Shown in pieces: positions 18,526 to 25,202 of a stretch of 64,000 nt of DNA (position 1 is its first letter; the number at the start of each line of letters is the position of its first letter). Under the pieces are notes generated by a model that saw only the letters and a program-made list of their open reading frames with translations, was not told where the DNA came from and searched no databases. The translations under genes were made by a program, and so were the position numbers. This stretch comes from Nocardioides ginsengisegetis (GTDB taxonomy: Bacteria; Actinomycetota; Actinomycetes; Propionibacteriales; Nocardioidaceae), in contig NZ_JACGXA010000001.1 of NCBI RefSeq assembly GCF_014138045.1, positions 3,209,001 through 3,273,000 on the forward strand, read 5' to 3'.

Positions 18526-18705
18526 ATGACCGACGGACCAGCCGAGGACGAGCTCGCCGAGGAGCTCGCGGCCGCCGACGAGCCGCAGGCCGAGGAGTAC
18601 GAGCCCGACGCGGACGTGCACTCCGACGAGACCGGCACCGCCTACGACGTCACCGGCGAGGCGGAGACCACCCCGCACGACGACGAGCCGGAGGACGAGT
18701 CCTGA
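18526..18705 (+). CDS. very small acidic protein
   Basis: 59 residues, starting MTDGPAEDELAEELAAADE and ending EDES. Strongly acidic, presumably disordered. CAGGAG lies five bases upstream of ATG 18526. Its TGA overlaps the presumed CTG start of the Nudix gene. Function unknown; it resembles its small neighbours in composition. Confidence 0.5.
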   Translation: MTDGPAEDELAEELAAADEPQAEEYEPDADVHSDETGTAYDVTGEAETTPHDDEPEDES

Positions 18706-19166
18706 GCACGCACGACCGCTTCACCGTCGTCCCCGCCTCCTACGTCTTCCTGCTCCGCGACGGCGTCGCCGGCCCGGAGGTGCTGCTGCAGCTGCGCCAG
18801 AACACCGGCTACATGGACGACCACTGGGCCGCGGCCGCGGCCGGTCACGTGGAGGCCGGCGAGACGGCGTACGACGCCGCGCACCGCGAGGCGAGCGAGG
18901 AGATCGCGGTCAAGGACCTCGACCTGGCGTTCGTGACCGCCATGCAGCGCACCCGGCACGCCGACGCCATCGACGAGCGGATCGACTTCTTCTTCACCGC
19001 GCGCACCTGGACCGGTGAGCCACGGATCGTGGAGCCGGACAAGTGCGCCGAGCTCCGCTGGTGTCCCCTGGACGCCCTGCCCGACCCCGTCGTCCCCCAC
19101 GAGCTGCAGGTGCTGAGTGCGCTGCGGGACGGGACGACGACGCCCTACTCGACGTACGGATTCTGA
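18702..19166 (+). CDS. Nudix hydrolase, probable CTG start
   Basis: 154 residues if begun at CTG 18702. The Nudix box is GHVEAGETAYDAAHREASEE followed by IAV, with the usual Gly of the last triplet replaced by Ala. It hydrolyses nucleoside-diphosphate-linked compounds. No ATG, GTG or TTG in this frame precedes GTG 18780, which would remove the first strand (FTVVPASYVFLLRDG). CTG 18702 has GGAGGA (18690-18695) six bases upstream and overlaps the preceding TGA (CTGA), so it is the likely start. Confidence 0.82.
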   Translation: MSTHDRFTVVPASYVFLLRDGVAGPEVLLQLRQNTGYMDDHWAAAAAGHVEAGETAYDAAHREASEEIAVKDLDLAFVTAMQRTRHADAIDERIDFFFTARTWTGEPRIVEPDKCAELRWCPLDALPDPVVPHELQVLSALRDGTTTPYSTYGF

Positions 19167-19189
19167 GTGAGTCCAAGGAGGAGCAGCAG

Positions 19190-19447
19190 ATGACCGACCT
19201 CGGCCCCAAGCCCGAGCCCCAGATCGAGCCCGGCGAGCCCAACCCGGGCGGTGTCGACGCCATCGACGGCGGCGACCACCACGACCTCAAGCCGGAGATC
19301 CCCAACCTGCCGACGGAGAAGAACCCCGCCGTCGACGACGTGGCCACCGAGGACGTCAAGGACCAGATGAAGGACAGCGAGGACACCTCGACCCGGGCGA
19401 CCGAGGACGGCGAGGACGTCCCGCCCGAGGACGAGTCGCCGGCCTGA
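19190..19447 (+). CDS. small disordered acidic protein
   Basis: 85 residues, with Pro-rich N-terminus (LGPKPEPQIEPGEPNP) and acidic tail (EDGEDVPPEDESPA). AAGGAGGAG precedes ATG 19190. No domain was recognised. Same-strand neighbour of the other small acidic genes and the Nudix gene. Confidence 0.55.
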   Translation: MTDLGPKPEPQIEPGEPNPGGVDAIDGGDHHDLKPEIPNLPTEKNPAVDDVATEDVKDQMKDSEDTSTRATEDGEDVPPEDESPA

Positions 19448-19466
19448 GATCGGGTACGGGACGTCC

Positions 19467-19709
19467 ATGAGCGACCCGAAGCAGGTGGACGAGACCGAGC
19501 GCCCCGAAGGCATGGGCGTCAGCAGCGAGCGCCTCGGCCACACCGGCCCCGGTCAGTACGACACGTCGGGCCTCCGTGACACCCGGGCCAAGGACCCCCG
19601 CGTCGAGGAGCCCGAGGGGCCGCCCGAGCAGAGCCCCGGAAACCCCGAGGACAACCCCGAGGGGCTGGCGCCGAAGGCGGGCTACCCCTCGGTCGACCCG
19701 CGGTCGTGA
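19467..19709 (+). CDS. small disordered protein
   Basis: 80 residues; hydrophilic, with RLGHTGPGQYDTSGLRDTR and a Pro/Glu stretch (EEPEGPPEQSPGNPEDNPEG). No domain, signal or membrane segment. Ends nine bases before the convergent miaB stop. Function unknown. Confidence 0.5.
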   Translation: MSDPKQVDETERPEGMGVSSERLGHTGPGQYDTSGLRDTRAKDPRVEEPEGPPEQSPGNPEDNPEGLAPKAGYPSVDPRS

Positions 19710-19718
19710 CGGTGCTGG

Positions 19719-21251
19719 TCAGCGACAGGCGGGGGCGTCCGGCAGCGGAGCGGGTACGCCGATCGCCGGCATGCCGAGCGTGACGCCGGTCGTCGAACCG
19801 CCGGTGGTCGAGCTTGCCGAGACCCGCCGCTCCCAGGCGTCGCCGGAGCGGGTCCGGCGGACCGCCTGGACCGGCCCGTCGGCGACGAGGTGGTGCGGCG
19901 CGGCGTAGGTGATCGTCACGGTGACCATGTCGCCGGGACGAACGCCCACGGCGGTCGAGCCTGCCGAGACCTCGACGGCGGAGAAGTCCGCCTCGAAGTG
20001 CACGAGCCGGTTGTCCGGGCCGCGGCCCGACAGCCGGTGGGTGGCGGCGTCCTTGCGGCCCTCGCCCTCGGAGACCATCAGCTCGACCTGGCGGCCGACG
20101 AGCTTCTTCCCCTCGTCCCACGCGATCTCGTTGACGACCTCGACGAGCCGCTCGTAGCGGTCCTTCACCACGTCCGGCGTGATCTGGTCCGGGAGCGTGG
20201 CGGCCGGGGTGCCGGGCCGCTTGGAGTACTGGAACGTGAACGCCCCCGCGAACCGGGCCGCCCGCACGACGTCCAGCGTCGCGAGGAAGTCGTCCTCGGT
20301 CTCGCCGGGGAAGCCGACGATGATGTCGGTGGTGATCGCGGCCTCGGGCATCGCGGCCCGGACGCGCTCGATGATGCCGAGGAACTTGCTCTGCCGGTAG
20401 GACCGGCGCATGTCCTTGAGGACCTTGTCCGAGCCGGACTGCAGCGGCATGTGCAGCTGCGGCATCACGTTGGGGGTCTCGGCCATCGCCTCGATGACGT
20501 CATCGGTGAACTCCGCCGGGTGCGGGGAGGTGAAGCGGACCCGCTCGAGACCCTCGATCTCGCCGCACGCGCGCAGCAGCTTGGAGAAGGCCTGCCGGTC
20601 GCCGAACTCCACGCCGTAGGCGTTGACGTTCTGGCCCAGCAGGGTGATCTCCGAGACGCCCTCGGCGACCAGTGCCTCGATCTCGGCCAGGATCTCGCCG
20701 GGGCGGCGGTCCTTCTCCTTGCCGCGCAGGCTCGGCACGATGCAGAACGTGCAGGTGTTGTTGCAGCCCACCGAGATCGACACCCAGGCCGCGTAGGCCG
20801 AGTCGCGCTTGGTCGGCAGCGTCGACGGGAAGACCTCCAGCGACTCGAGGATCTCGACCTGCGCCTCCTCCTGCACGCGCGCCCGCTCGAGGAGCACCGG
20901 CAGCGAGCCGATGTTGTGGGTGCCGAACACGACGTCGACGTACGGCGCCTTCTGCGTGATCGTCGAGCGGTCCTTCTGCGCCAGGCAGCCGCCGACGGCG
21001 ATCTGCATGCCCGGGTTGGCGGCCTTGACCGGCGCGAGGTGCGACAGGTTGCCGTAGAGCTTGTTGTCGGCGTTCTCGCGGACCGCGCAGGTGTTGAACA
21101 CGACCACGTCGGCCTGCTGGTCGGCCGCCGCCGCGACGTACCCCGCGTCCTCCAGCAGCCCGGTCAGGCGCTCGGAGTCGTGGACGTTCATCTGGCACCC
21201 GTAGGTCTTGACCTCGTAGGTGCGGGGGGCGGTGTCGGGCGTCGCAGTCAT
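19719..21251 (-). CDS. miaB: tRNA-2-methylthio-N6-dimethylallyladenosine synthase
   Basis: 510 residues. Radical-SAM methylthiotransferase that thiomethylates i6A37 made by MiaA. N-terminal UPF0004 domain with three cluster cysteines ([22 protein letters not shown]). Radical-SAM motif [12 protein letters not shown] near residue 170. TRAM domain near residues 390-460. The tail after TRAM is unusual: [11 protein letters not shown] is encoded by the dispersed repeat at 19,803-19,824, and the last 40 residues look unconserved and Pro/Ala-rich. Confidence 0.96.
   Translation of the reverse strand: MTATPDTAPRTYEVKTYGCQMNVHDSERLTGLLEDAGYVAAAADQQADVVVFNTCAVRENADNKLYGNLSHLAPVKAANPGMQIAVGGCLAQKDRSTITQKAPYVDVVFGTHNIGSLPVLLERARVQEEAQVEILESLEVFPSTLPTKRDSAYAAWVSISVGCNNTCTFCIVPSLRGKEKDRRPGEILAEIEALVAEGVSEITLLGQNVNAYGVEFGDRQAFSKLLRACGEIEGLERVRFTSPHPAEFTDDVIEAMAETPNVMPQLHMPLQSGSDKVLKDMRRSYRQSKFLGIIERVRAAMPEAAITTDIIVGFPGETEDDFLATLDVVRAARFAGAFTFQYSKRPGTPAATLPDQITPDVVKDRYERLVEVVNEIAWDEGKKLVGRQVELMVSEGEGRKDAATHRLSGRGPDNRLVHFEADFSAVEVSAGSTAVGVRPGDMVTVTITYAAPHHLVADGPVQAVRRTRSGDAWERRVSASSTTGGSTTGVTLGMPAIGVPAPLPDAPACR
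19803..19824. repeat. dispersed short repeat inside the miaB 3' end
   Basis: GGTGGTCGAGCTTGCCGAGA followed by CC. It differs by one base from the copy at 23,775-23,796. Read on the minus strand it encodes the RVSASSTT peptide of MiaB. Confidence 0.7.
19952..19971. repeat. degenerate copy of the same repeat in miaB
   Basis: CGGTCGAGCCTGCCGAGACC, related to the copies at 19,803 and 23,775; it encodes VSAGSTA in MiaB. Confidence 0.5.
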
Positions 21252-21333
21252 AACCGGTCAAGGGTACGGCGGTGCACGAGGGTGGCGGGAATCGCGCACG
21301 GTCCGCACCCCGGGAGGGCATATTGGCCCCACC

Positions 21334-22869
21334 ATGTGCGACCACCACTGTTCCTCCCCGGGCCACGGCCCCCACCTCGACCGCCGCGCCCTGCTCACCA
21401 CCGGCGCGGGCGTCGTCACCACCGCGGCCCTGCTGGACTTCGAGCCGGCGAGCGCGGGCACGACGAAGACCAAGGTCTTCCGCGGCGAGTTCACCGACGC
21501 CAACACCCCGGACTGGCACTACCTGCCGTTCTCGGTGCCGGCTGGGGTCAACGCGATCGAGGTCTCCTACACGTTCTCCCCCACCGACACCGGTGTGGGC
21601 TTCAGCTACAACGTGGTCGACATCGGCATCTTCGACCCGTCCGGGCACGACCTGGGCGACGGCGCGGGCTTCCGCGGATGGTCGGGCGGCGCGCGGCGGA
21701 AGTTCTGGATCAGCCGGTCCGGCGCGACCCCCGGCTACGTGCCCGGTCCGATCTCGGTCGGGGTCTGGAACATCCTGCTCGGCCCCTACACGATCATCCC
21801 GCCGGGGACGCCGTACGAGGTCCGCGTGACGCTGCACTTCGGGCCGCAGGGCCCGGCGTTCGTGCCGCACCCGCCGCCGCGGCGGGTGAAGGGCACCGGA
21901 CCCGGCTGGTACCGCGGCGACCTGCACCTCCACACGATCCACTCCGACGGCAAGCGCACGCTGCCCGAGATGATCACCGCCGCCCGCAAGGCAGGCCTGG
22001 ACTTCATCAACTCCAGCGAGCACAACACGATCTCCGCGCACCTGGCGTGGGGGAAGTACGTCCCCGACGACTTCCTCGTCATGACCGGCGAGGAGGTCAC
22101 CACCCGCAACGGGCACTGGCTGGCCGTCGGGCTGCCGGCCGGGTCGTGGATCGATTGGCGCTACCGGGCCGCGGACGGCGAGTTCCCGACGTACGCCGCG
22201 CGCGTGCGCGAGCTGGGCGGCCTCGCGATCGTCGCGCACCCCTTCAACCCCGTGCCGAGCATCAAGTGGGACTTCGGGCTCGACTTCGCCGACCTGGACG
22301 CGATCGAGGTCTGGAACGGCCCGTGGACCGGCGACGACCAGACCTGCGTCGAGCACTGGCACGACCTGCTCGTGTCCGGTCGCTACCTGCCGGTCGTCGG
22401 CAACTCCGACTCGCACACGCCCGAGCAGACCGTCGGGCTGTCGCAGACCGTCGTGCGGGCCTCGTCGCTGTCGAGCGGCGCGATCATCACCGCGCTGCGC
22501 GGCGGGCACGCCTGGATCGCGGAGTCCTCGAAGGTGCACCTGACGTTCACCGCCAGCCTCGGCGACCGGGTCGCGGAGTGCGGCGACGCGGTGGGGGCGA
22601 CGGCGACGGACGTGGTCGACGTACGTCTGGTGGTCAAGGGTGCGCCCGGCGCGCTGGCGCAGGTCCGCGGGCCCGAGGGCGTGCTGGCCGGCGGGGTCGC
22701 CGACTCCGCGGGCCGCGCCGTCGTGACGGTTCAGGTGCCGGGGGCGACACCGTTCGTCCGGGCGGAGGTGCGCCGCCCCGACGACGTCGTGGTCAGCCCG
22801 GTCGACGACTTCCCGGGCGCGCCGATGGTGGCGCTGACCAACCCGGTGTTCGTGGCGGCTACTTCTTAG
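21334..22869 (+). CDS. exported PHP-domain metallohydrolase (CehA/McbA type)
   Basis: 511 residues. A twin-arginine-like leader (LDRRALLTTGAGVVTTAALL) suggests Tat export. The PHP phosphoesterase domain begins near residue 195: RGDLHLHTIHSDGKRT (metal His-x-His), NSSEHNT, TGEEVTTRNGHW, VAHPFNP and VGNSDSHTPE give the expected metal ligands. CehA/McbA relatives hydrolyse aryl esters and carbamates; the natural substrate is unknown. The N-terminal 190 residues form a beta-rich domain. ATG 21334. The last 11 bases overlap the convergent DUF4442 gene. Confidence 0.85.
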   Translation: MCDHHCSSPGHGPHLDRRALLTTGAGVVTTAALLDFEPASAGTTKTKVFRGEFTDANTPDWHYLPFSVPAGVNAIEVSYTFSPTDTGVGFSYNVVDIGIFDPSGHDLGDGAGFRGWSGGARRKFWISRSGATPGYVPGPISVGVWNILLGPYTIIPPGTPYEVRVTLHFGPQGPAFVPHPPPRRVKGTGPGWYRGDLHLHTIHSDGKRTLPEMITAARKAGLDFINSSEHNTISAHLAWGKYVPDDFLVMTGEEVTTRNGHWLAVGLPAGSWIDWRYRAADGEFPTYAARVRELGGLAIVAHPFNPVPSIKWDFGLDFADLDAIEVWNGPWTGDDQTCVEHWHDLLVSGRYLPVVGNSDSHTPEQTVGLSQTVVRASSLSSGAIITALRGGHAWIAESSKVHLTFTASLGDRVAECGDAVGATATDVVDVRLVVKGAPGALAQVRGPEGVLAGGVADSAGRAVVTVQVPGATPFVRAEVRRPDDVVVSPVDDFPGAPMVALTNPVFVAATS

Positions 22870-23329
22870 GGGCCTTGGGGGTGACCCAGAGCTTGATGAC
22901 GCCCTCGATCACGACCTCGCCGTCGTCGCGGACGCCCTTCACCCGCACCGGCAGGTCGGGGTTGTCCGAGGTCCACTGCTCGGGGTCGGTCTCGGCGATG
23001 CAGGTGATGTCGCTGGTCGCCTTGGCGGTGTAGCTGATGTCCATGCCCTTGGGGATCCAGCGCTTGTCGGCCGGGATCGTCACCTCGGCCAGCGCACCCA
23101 TCGCGGCCTCGAGGCCGTTGCACAGCGCGATCGCGTGCACGGTCTTGATGTGGTTGTGCACGGCCCGGCGCTTGGGGATGACCAGCTCGGCGTAGTTGGG
23201 CCGGATCTCCTGGAAGCGGGGGTGGATGGTGGCGAAGTACGGCGCCTTCTGCGAGAACAGCAGCGAGAAGATGCGCTTGCCCTGGGGCAGTGCGGTGGTC
23301 TTGTTCCACAACGTGAGGACCTGGCTCAT
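22859..23329 (-). CDS. hotdog-fold DUF4442 protein (thioesterase-like)
   Basis: 156 residues. Sequence such as PYFATIHPRFQEIRPNYAELVI and HNHIKTVHAIALCNGLEAAMG (with an Asn-x-His-x3-His-like helix) fits the DUF4442/YiiD-C hotdog family. Probable role is acyl-CoA thioester hydrolysis, but the catalytic residue is not assigned. ATG 23329 lies seven bases after TAGCAT, possibly leaderless; ATG 23338 is an alternative. Confidence 0.75.
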   Translation of the reverse strand: MSQVLTLWNKTTALPQGKRIFSLLFSQKAPYFATIHPRFQEIRPNYAELVIPKRRAVHNHIKTVHAIALCNGLEAAMGALAEVTIPADKRWIPKGMDISYTAKATSDITCIAETDPEQWTSDNPDLPVRVKGVRDDGEVVIEGVIKLWVTPKAPKK

Positions 23330-23382
23330 GGGCCGCATGCTACCGGCCGGTAACCTCTGCGCGCTGTGACACCACTCACCGA

Positions 23383-23769
23383 TCATCGCCCGCGTGGCGT
23401 GAGCACCTCGACCCGGTTGCCGTGGCCGTCGAAGACGTGGAAGCGCTCGTGGCCGGGGAAGGAGTCGCGCTGGCTCAGGTCGGGCGCGAACCCGAGGGCG
23501 GCCAGCCGCGCCAGCACCGCGTCGTACTGCCCACGGTCGAGGACGAATGCCGGGTGCGCCTTGCGGGCGGGGGCGAACGGGTCCTCGACGCCGACGTGGA
23601 CCTCGGCGGTGACAGCCTCGCCGTCGAAGGCGCGGAACCACGCGCCACCGCGCCGCGCGAGCTCAGTCGGCTTGTCGACCTCGGTCATGCCGAGGCCCTC
23701 GCCGTAGAAGCGGCGCGCGTCGTCCTCGCCGCCGGGCGGGCAGGCGACCTGGACGTGGTGGAGCCTCAT
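23383..23769 (-). CDS. VOC family (glyoxalase-like) protein
   Basis: 128 residues. One vicinal-oxygen-chelate module pair: MRLHHVQVACPPGGEDDARRFYGEGLGM at the start, EVHVGVEDPF and HPAFVL in the middle, FPGHERFHVFDGHGNRVEVL at the end, with His and Glu positions typical of metal binding. Substrate unknown. Its ATG overlaps the stop of the methyltransferase (ATGA), so the two are coupled. Confidence 0.85.
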   Translation of the reverse strand: MRLHHVQVACPPGGEDDARRFYGEGLGMTEVDKPTELARRGGAWFRAFDGEAVTAEVHVGVEDPFAPARKAHPAFVLDRGQYDAVLARLAALGFAPDLSQRDSFPGHERFHVFDGHGNRVEVLTPRGR

Positions 23770-24554
23770 CGCTCGGTGGTCGAGCTTGTCGAGACCCGCG
23801 CGACGACGAAGATGCGGCGGAACGGCAGCACGACGCCGTGCTCGCGGGGCGGGTAGGCCTCCCGCAACCGCCTCTTGAACTCCGCCTCGAAGCCGGGGCG
23901 CAGGTCGTCGGGCAGCGCCTGCAGGGTCGGCCGGGCGCCAGTGCCGGAGACCCAGGTGAAGACCGGGTCCTCGCCGGTCAGGACGTGGAGGTACGTCGTC
24001 TCCCACGCGTCGACCTCGCAGCCGAGCGCGGTCAGCGCCTCGAGGTAGACCACGGGGTCACGGCTGTCGGGGACGGCGACGCCGGCGGTGTGGGCGGCGT
24101 AGGGCGGCTCCGCGGCCAGGTCACGCCGGATGGTGTGGCTCGGCTCGTCGAAGTTGCCGGGCACCTGGACGGCGAACCAGCCGCCGGGACGCACCCGCGC
24201 GACCAGCCGGGGCAGCAGGTCGAGGTGGTCGGGCAGCCACTGGAGGGTGGCGTTGGAGACGAGCACGTCGACGGGGGTGCCCGGGGCCCATTCCCTCAGG
24301 TCGCCGACGGAGAAGTCGACCCGGTCGTCGGCCTGCCGCGCCGCGGCGATCATCTCGGGGCTGGAGTCGAGGCCGCTGACGGCCGCGCCGGGCCACCTGT
24401 CGGCGAGGAGCGAGGTGAGGTTGCCCGGGCCGCAGCCCAGGTCGACGACCGTGGCCGGAGCCTCTGCGCCGATCCTGACGACCAGGTCGACGAACGGTCG
24501 GCCGCGCTCGTCGGCGTAGGTGAGGTAGCGGTCCGGGTCCCAGGTGTGCGTCAT
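23766..24554 (-). CDS. tam: trans-aconitate 2-methyltransferase
   Basis: 262 residues. SAM-dependent class I methyltransferase with motif I VVDLGCGPGNLTSLLA, GLDSSPEMIAAAR, and NATLQWLPDH, the last characteristic of Tam. It methylates trans-aconitate, an aconitase inhibitor formed from cis-aconitate. It is divergent from a MarR-type regulator over a shared region with two operators, the arrangement known for tam/tamR in Streptomyces. The last ten residues (RVSTSSTTER) come from the dispersed repeat at 23,775-23,796. Confidence 0.88.
   Translation of the reverse strand: MTHTWDPDRYLTYADERGRPFVDLVVRIGAEAPATVVDLGCGPGNLTSLLADRWPGAAVSGLDSSPEMIAAARQADDRVDFSVGDLREWAPGTPVDVLVSNATLQWLPDHLDLLPRLVARVRPGGWFAVQVPGNFDEPSHTIRRDLAAEPPYAAHTAGVAVPDSRDPVVYLEALTALGCEVDAWETTYLHVLTGEDPVFTWVSGTGARPTLQALPDDLRPGFEAEFKRRLREAYPPREHGVVLPFRRIFVVARVSTSSTTER
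23775..23796. repeat. dispersed short repeat inside the tam 3' end
   Basis: GGTGGTCGAGCTTGTCGAGA followed by CC; one mismatch to the copy in miaB. It supplies the terminal codons of tam. Confidence 0.7.
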
Positions 24555-24568
24555 CGCGGCCTCATTTC

Positions 24569-24622
24569 TCTTGACGTCAAGACACTTCCCATCGTGGATC
24601 CCCAAGTGTCTCGATGTCAAGA
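24569..24622. promoter_or_regulatory. two TamR/MarR-type operators
   Basis: A perfect palindrome TCTTGACGTCAAGA (24569-24582) and a near copy TCTCGATGTCAAGA (24609-24622) have centres 40 bp apart. On opposite strands both extend to AGACACTT, so they are inverted to each other. They lie between the divergent tam and regulator starts. The second overlaps the likely -35 region of the regulator. Confidence 0.8.
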
Positions 24623-24638
24623 TTCTCGACCTACCCGC

Positions 24639-24644
24639 TACGAT
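24639..24644 (+). promoter_or_regulatory. -10 box of a leaderless transcript (regulator gene)
   Basis: TACGAT is followed by six bases and ATG 24651. Confidence 0.5.
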
Positions 24645-24650
24645 GCGGGC

Positions 24651-25136
24651 ATGAGGGACGAGGTCGACGAGCTGGTCGAGGCATGGACGCGTGAGCGGTC
24701 CGACCTGGACCTGGCGCCCGTGGCGGTCTTCAGCCGCATCTCCCGGCTGGCCCGCCACCTCGACCTGGCCCGTCGGGCCGCGTTCACCCAGCACGGCATC
24801 GAGTCGTGGGAGTTCGACGTGCTGGCGGCACTGCGCCGCGCGGGAGTGCCGTACGAGCTCTCGCCGGGGCGCCTCCTGCGCGAGACCCTCGTGACCAGCG
24901 GGACCATGACCAACCGCGTCGACCGGCTCGCCGCCCGCGGGTTCGTCGAGCGCTACCCAGACCCGGAGGACCGCCGCGGCGTGATCGTCCGGCTCACCGC
25001 CGAGGGCAAGACCGCCGTCGACGGGGCGTTCGAGGCGCTGCTCGAGGCCGAGAAGACGTTCCTGGCCGGGCTCCCCACCAAGGACCGCACCAAGCTGGCC
25101 GCCCTGCTGCGCACCCTCCTGGCCCCCTTCAGCTGA
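24651..25136 (+). CDS. tamR: MarR family transcriptional regulator, TamR-like
   Basis: 161 residues. Winged-helix MarR fold: GIESWEFDVLAALRRAG, then the recognition helix LVTSGTMTNRVDRLAARG and the wing ERYPDPEDRRGVIVRLT. An N-terminal helix (ISRLARHLDLARRAAF) serves dimerisation. The location opposite tam and the paired palindromes suggest it represses tam and itself and responds to aconitate/citrate-type ligands, as in Streptomyces TamR (inference from family). Leaderless start. Confidence 0.85.
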   Translation: MRDEVDELVEAWTRERSDLDLAPVAVFSRISRLARHLDLARRAAFTQHGIESWEFDVLAALRRAGVPYELSPGRLLRETLVTSGTMTNRVDRLAARGFVERYPDPEDRRGVIVRLTAEGKTAVDGAFEALLEAEKTFLAGLPTKDRTKLAALLRTLLAPFS

Positions 25137-25138
25137 GA

Positions 25139-25156
25139 GGGCACTTGGGGGCACTC
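25139..25156. repeat. inverted copy of the ABC-F linker repeat
   Basis: Its reverse complement GAGTGCCCCCAAGTGCCC matches 17 of 18 bases in the second unit of the tandem repeat at 25,431-25,526. Confidence 0.6.
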
Positions 25157-25177
25157 TCACCTCGACGAGAGGGCGAT

Positions 25178-25202
25178 CCGAGGCACTACTCGAGTGCCTC
25201 GG
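25178..25202. terminator. hairpin at the convergent ends of the regulator and the ABC-F gene
   Basis: CCGAGGCAC (25178-25186) pairs with GTGCCTCGG (25194-25202) around a seven-base loop. It contains the stop codon of the ABC-F gene. There is no T-tract. Confidence 0.5.

Noticed and set aside
19890..23033. A very long open frame (over 1,000 codons) on the plus strand across miaB and the PHP gene
   Set aside because: It is antisense to miaB and in a shifted frame of the PHP gene. Its product is biased (Arg/Gly/Val/Asp), as expected of shadow frames in GC-rich DNA.
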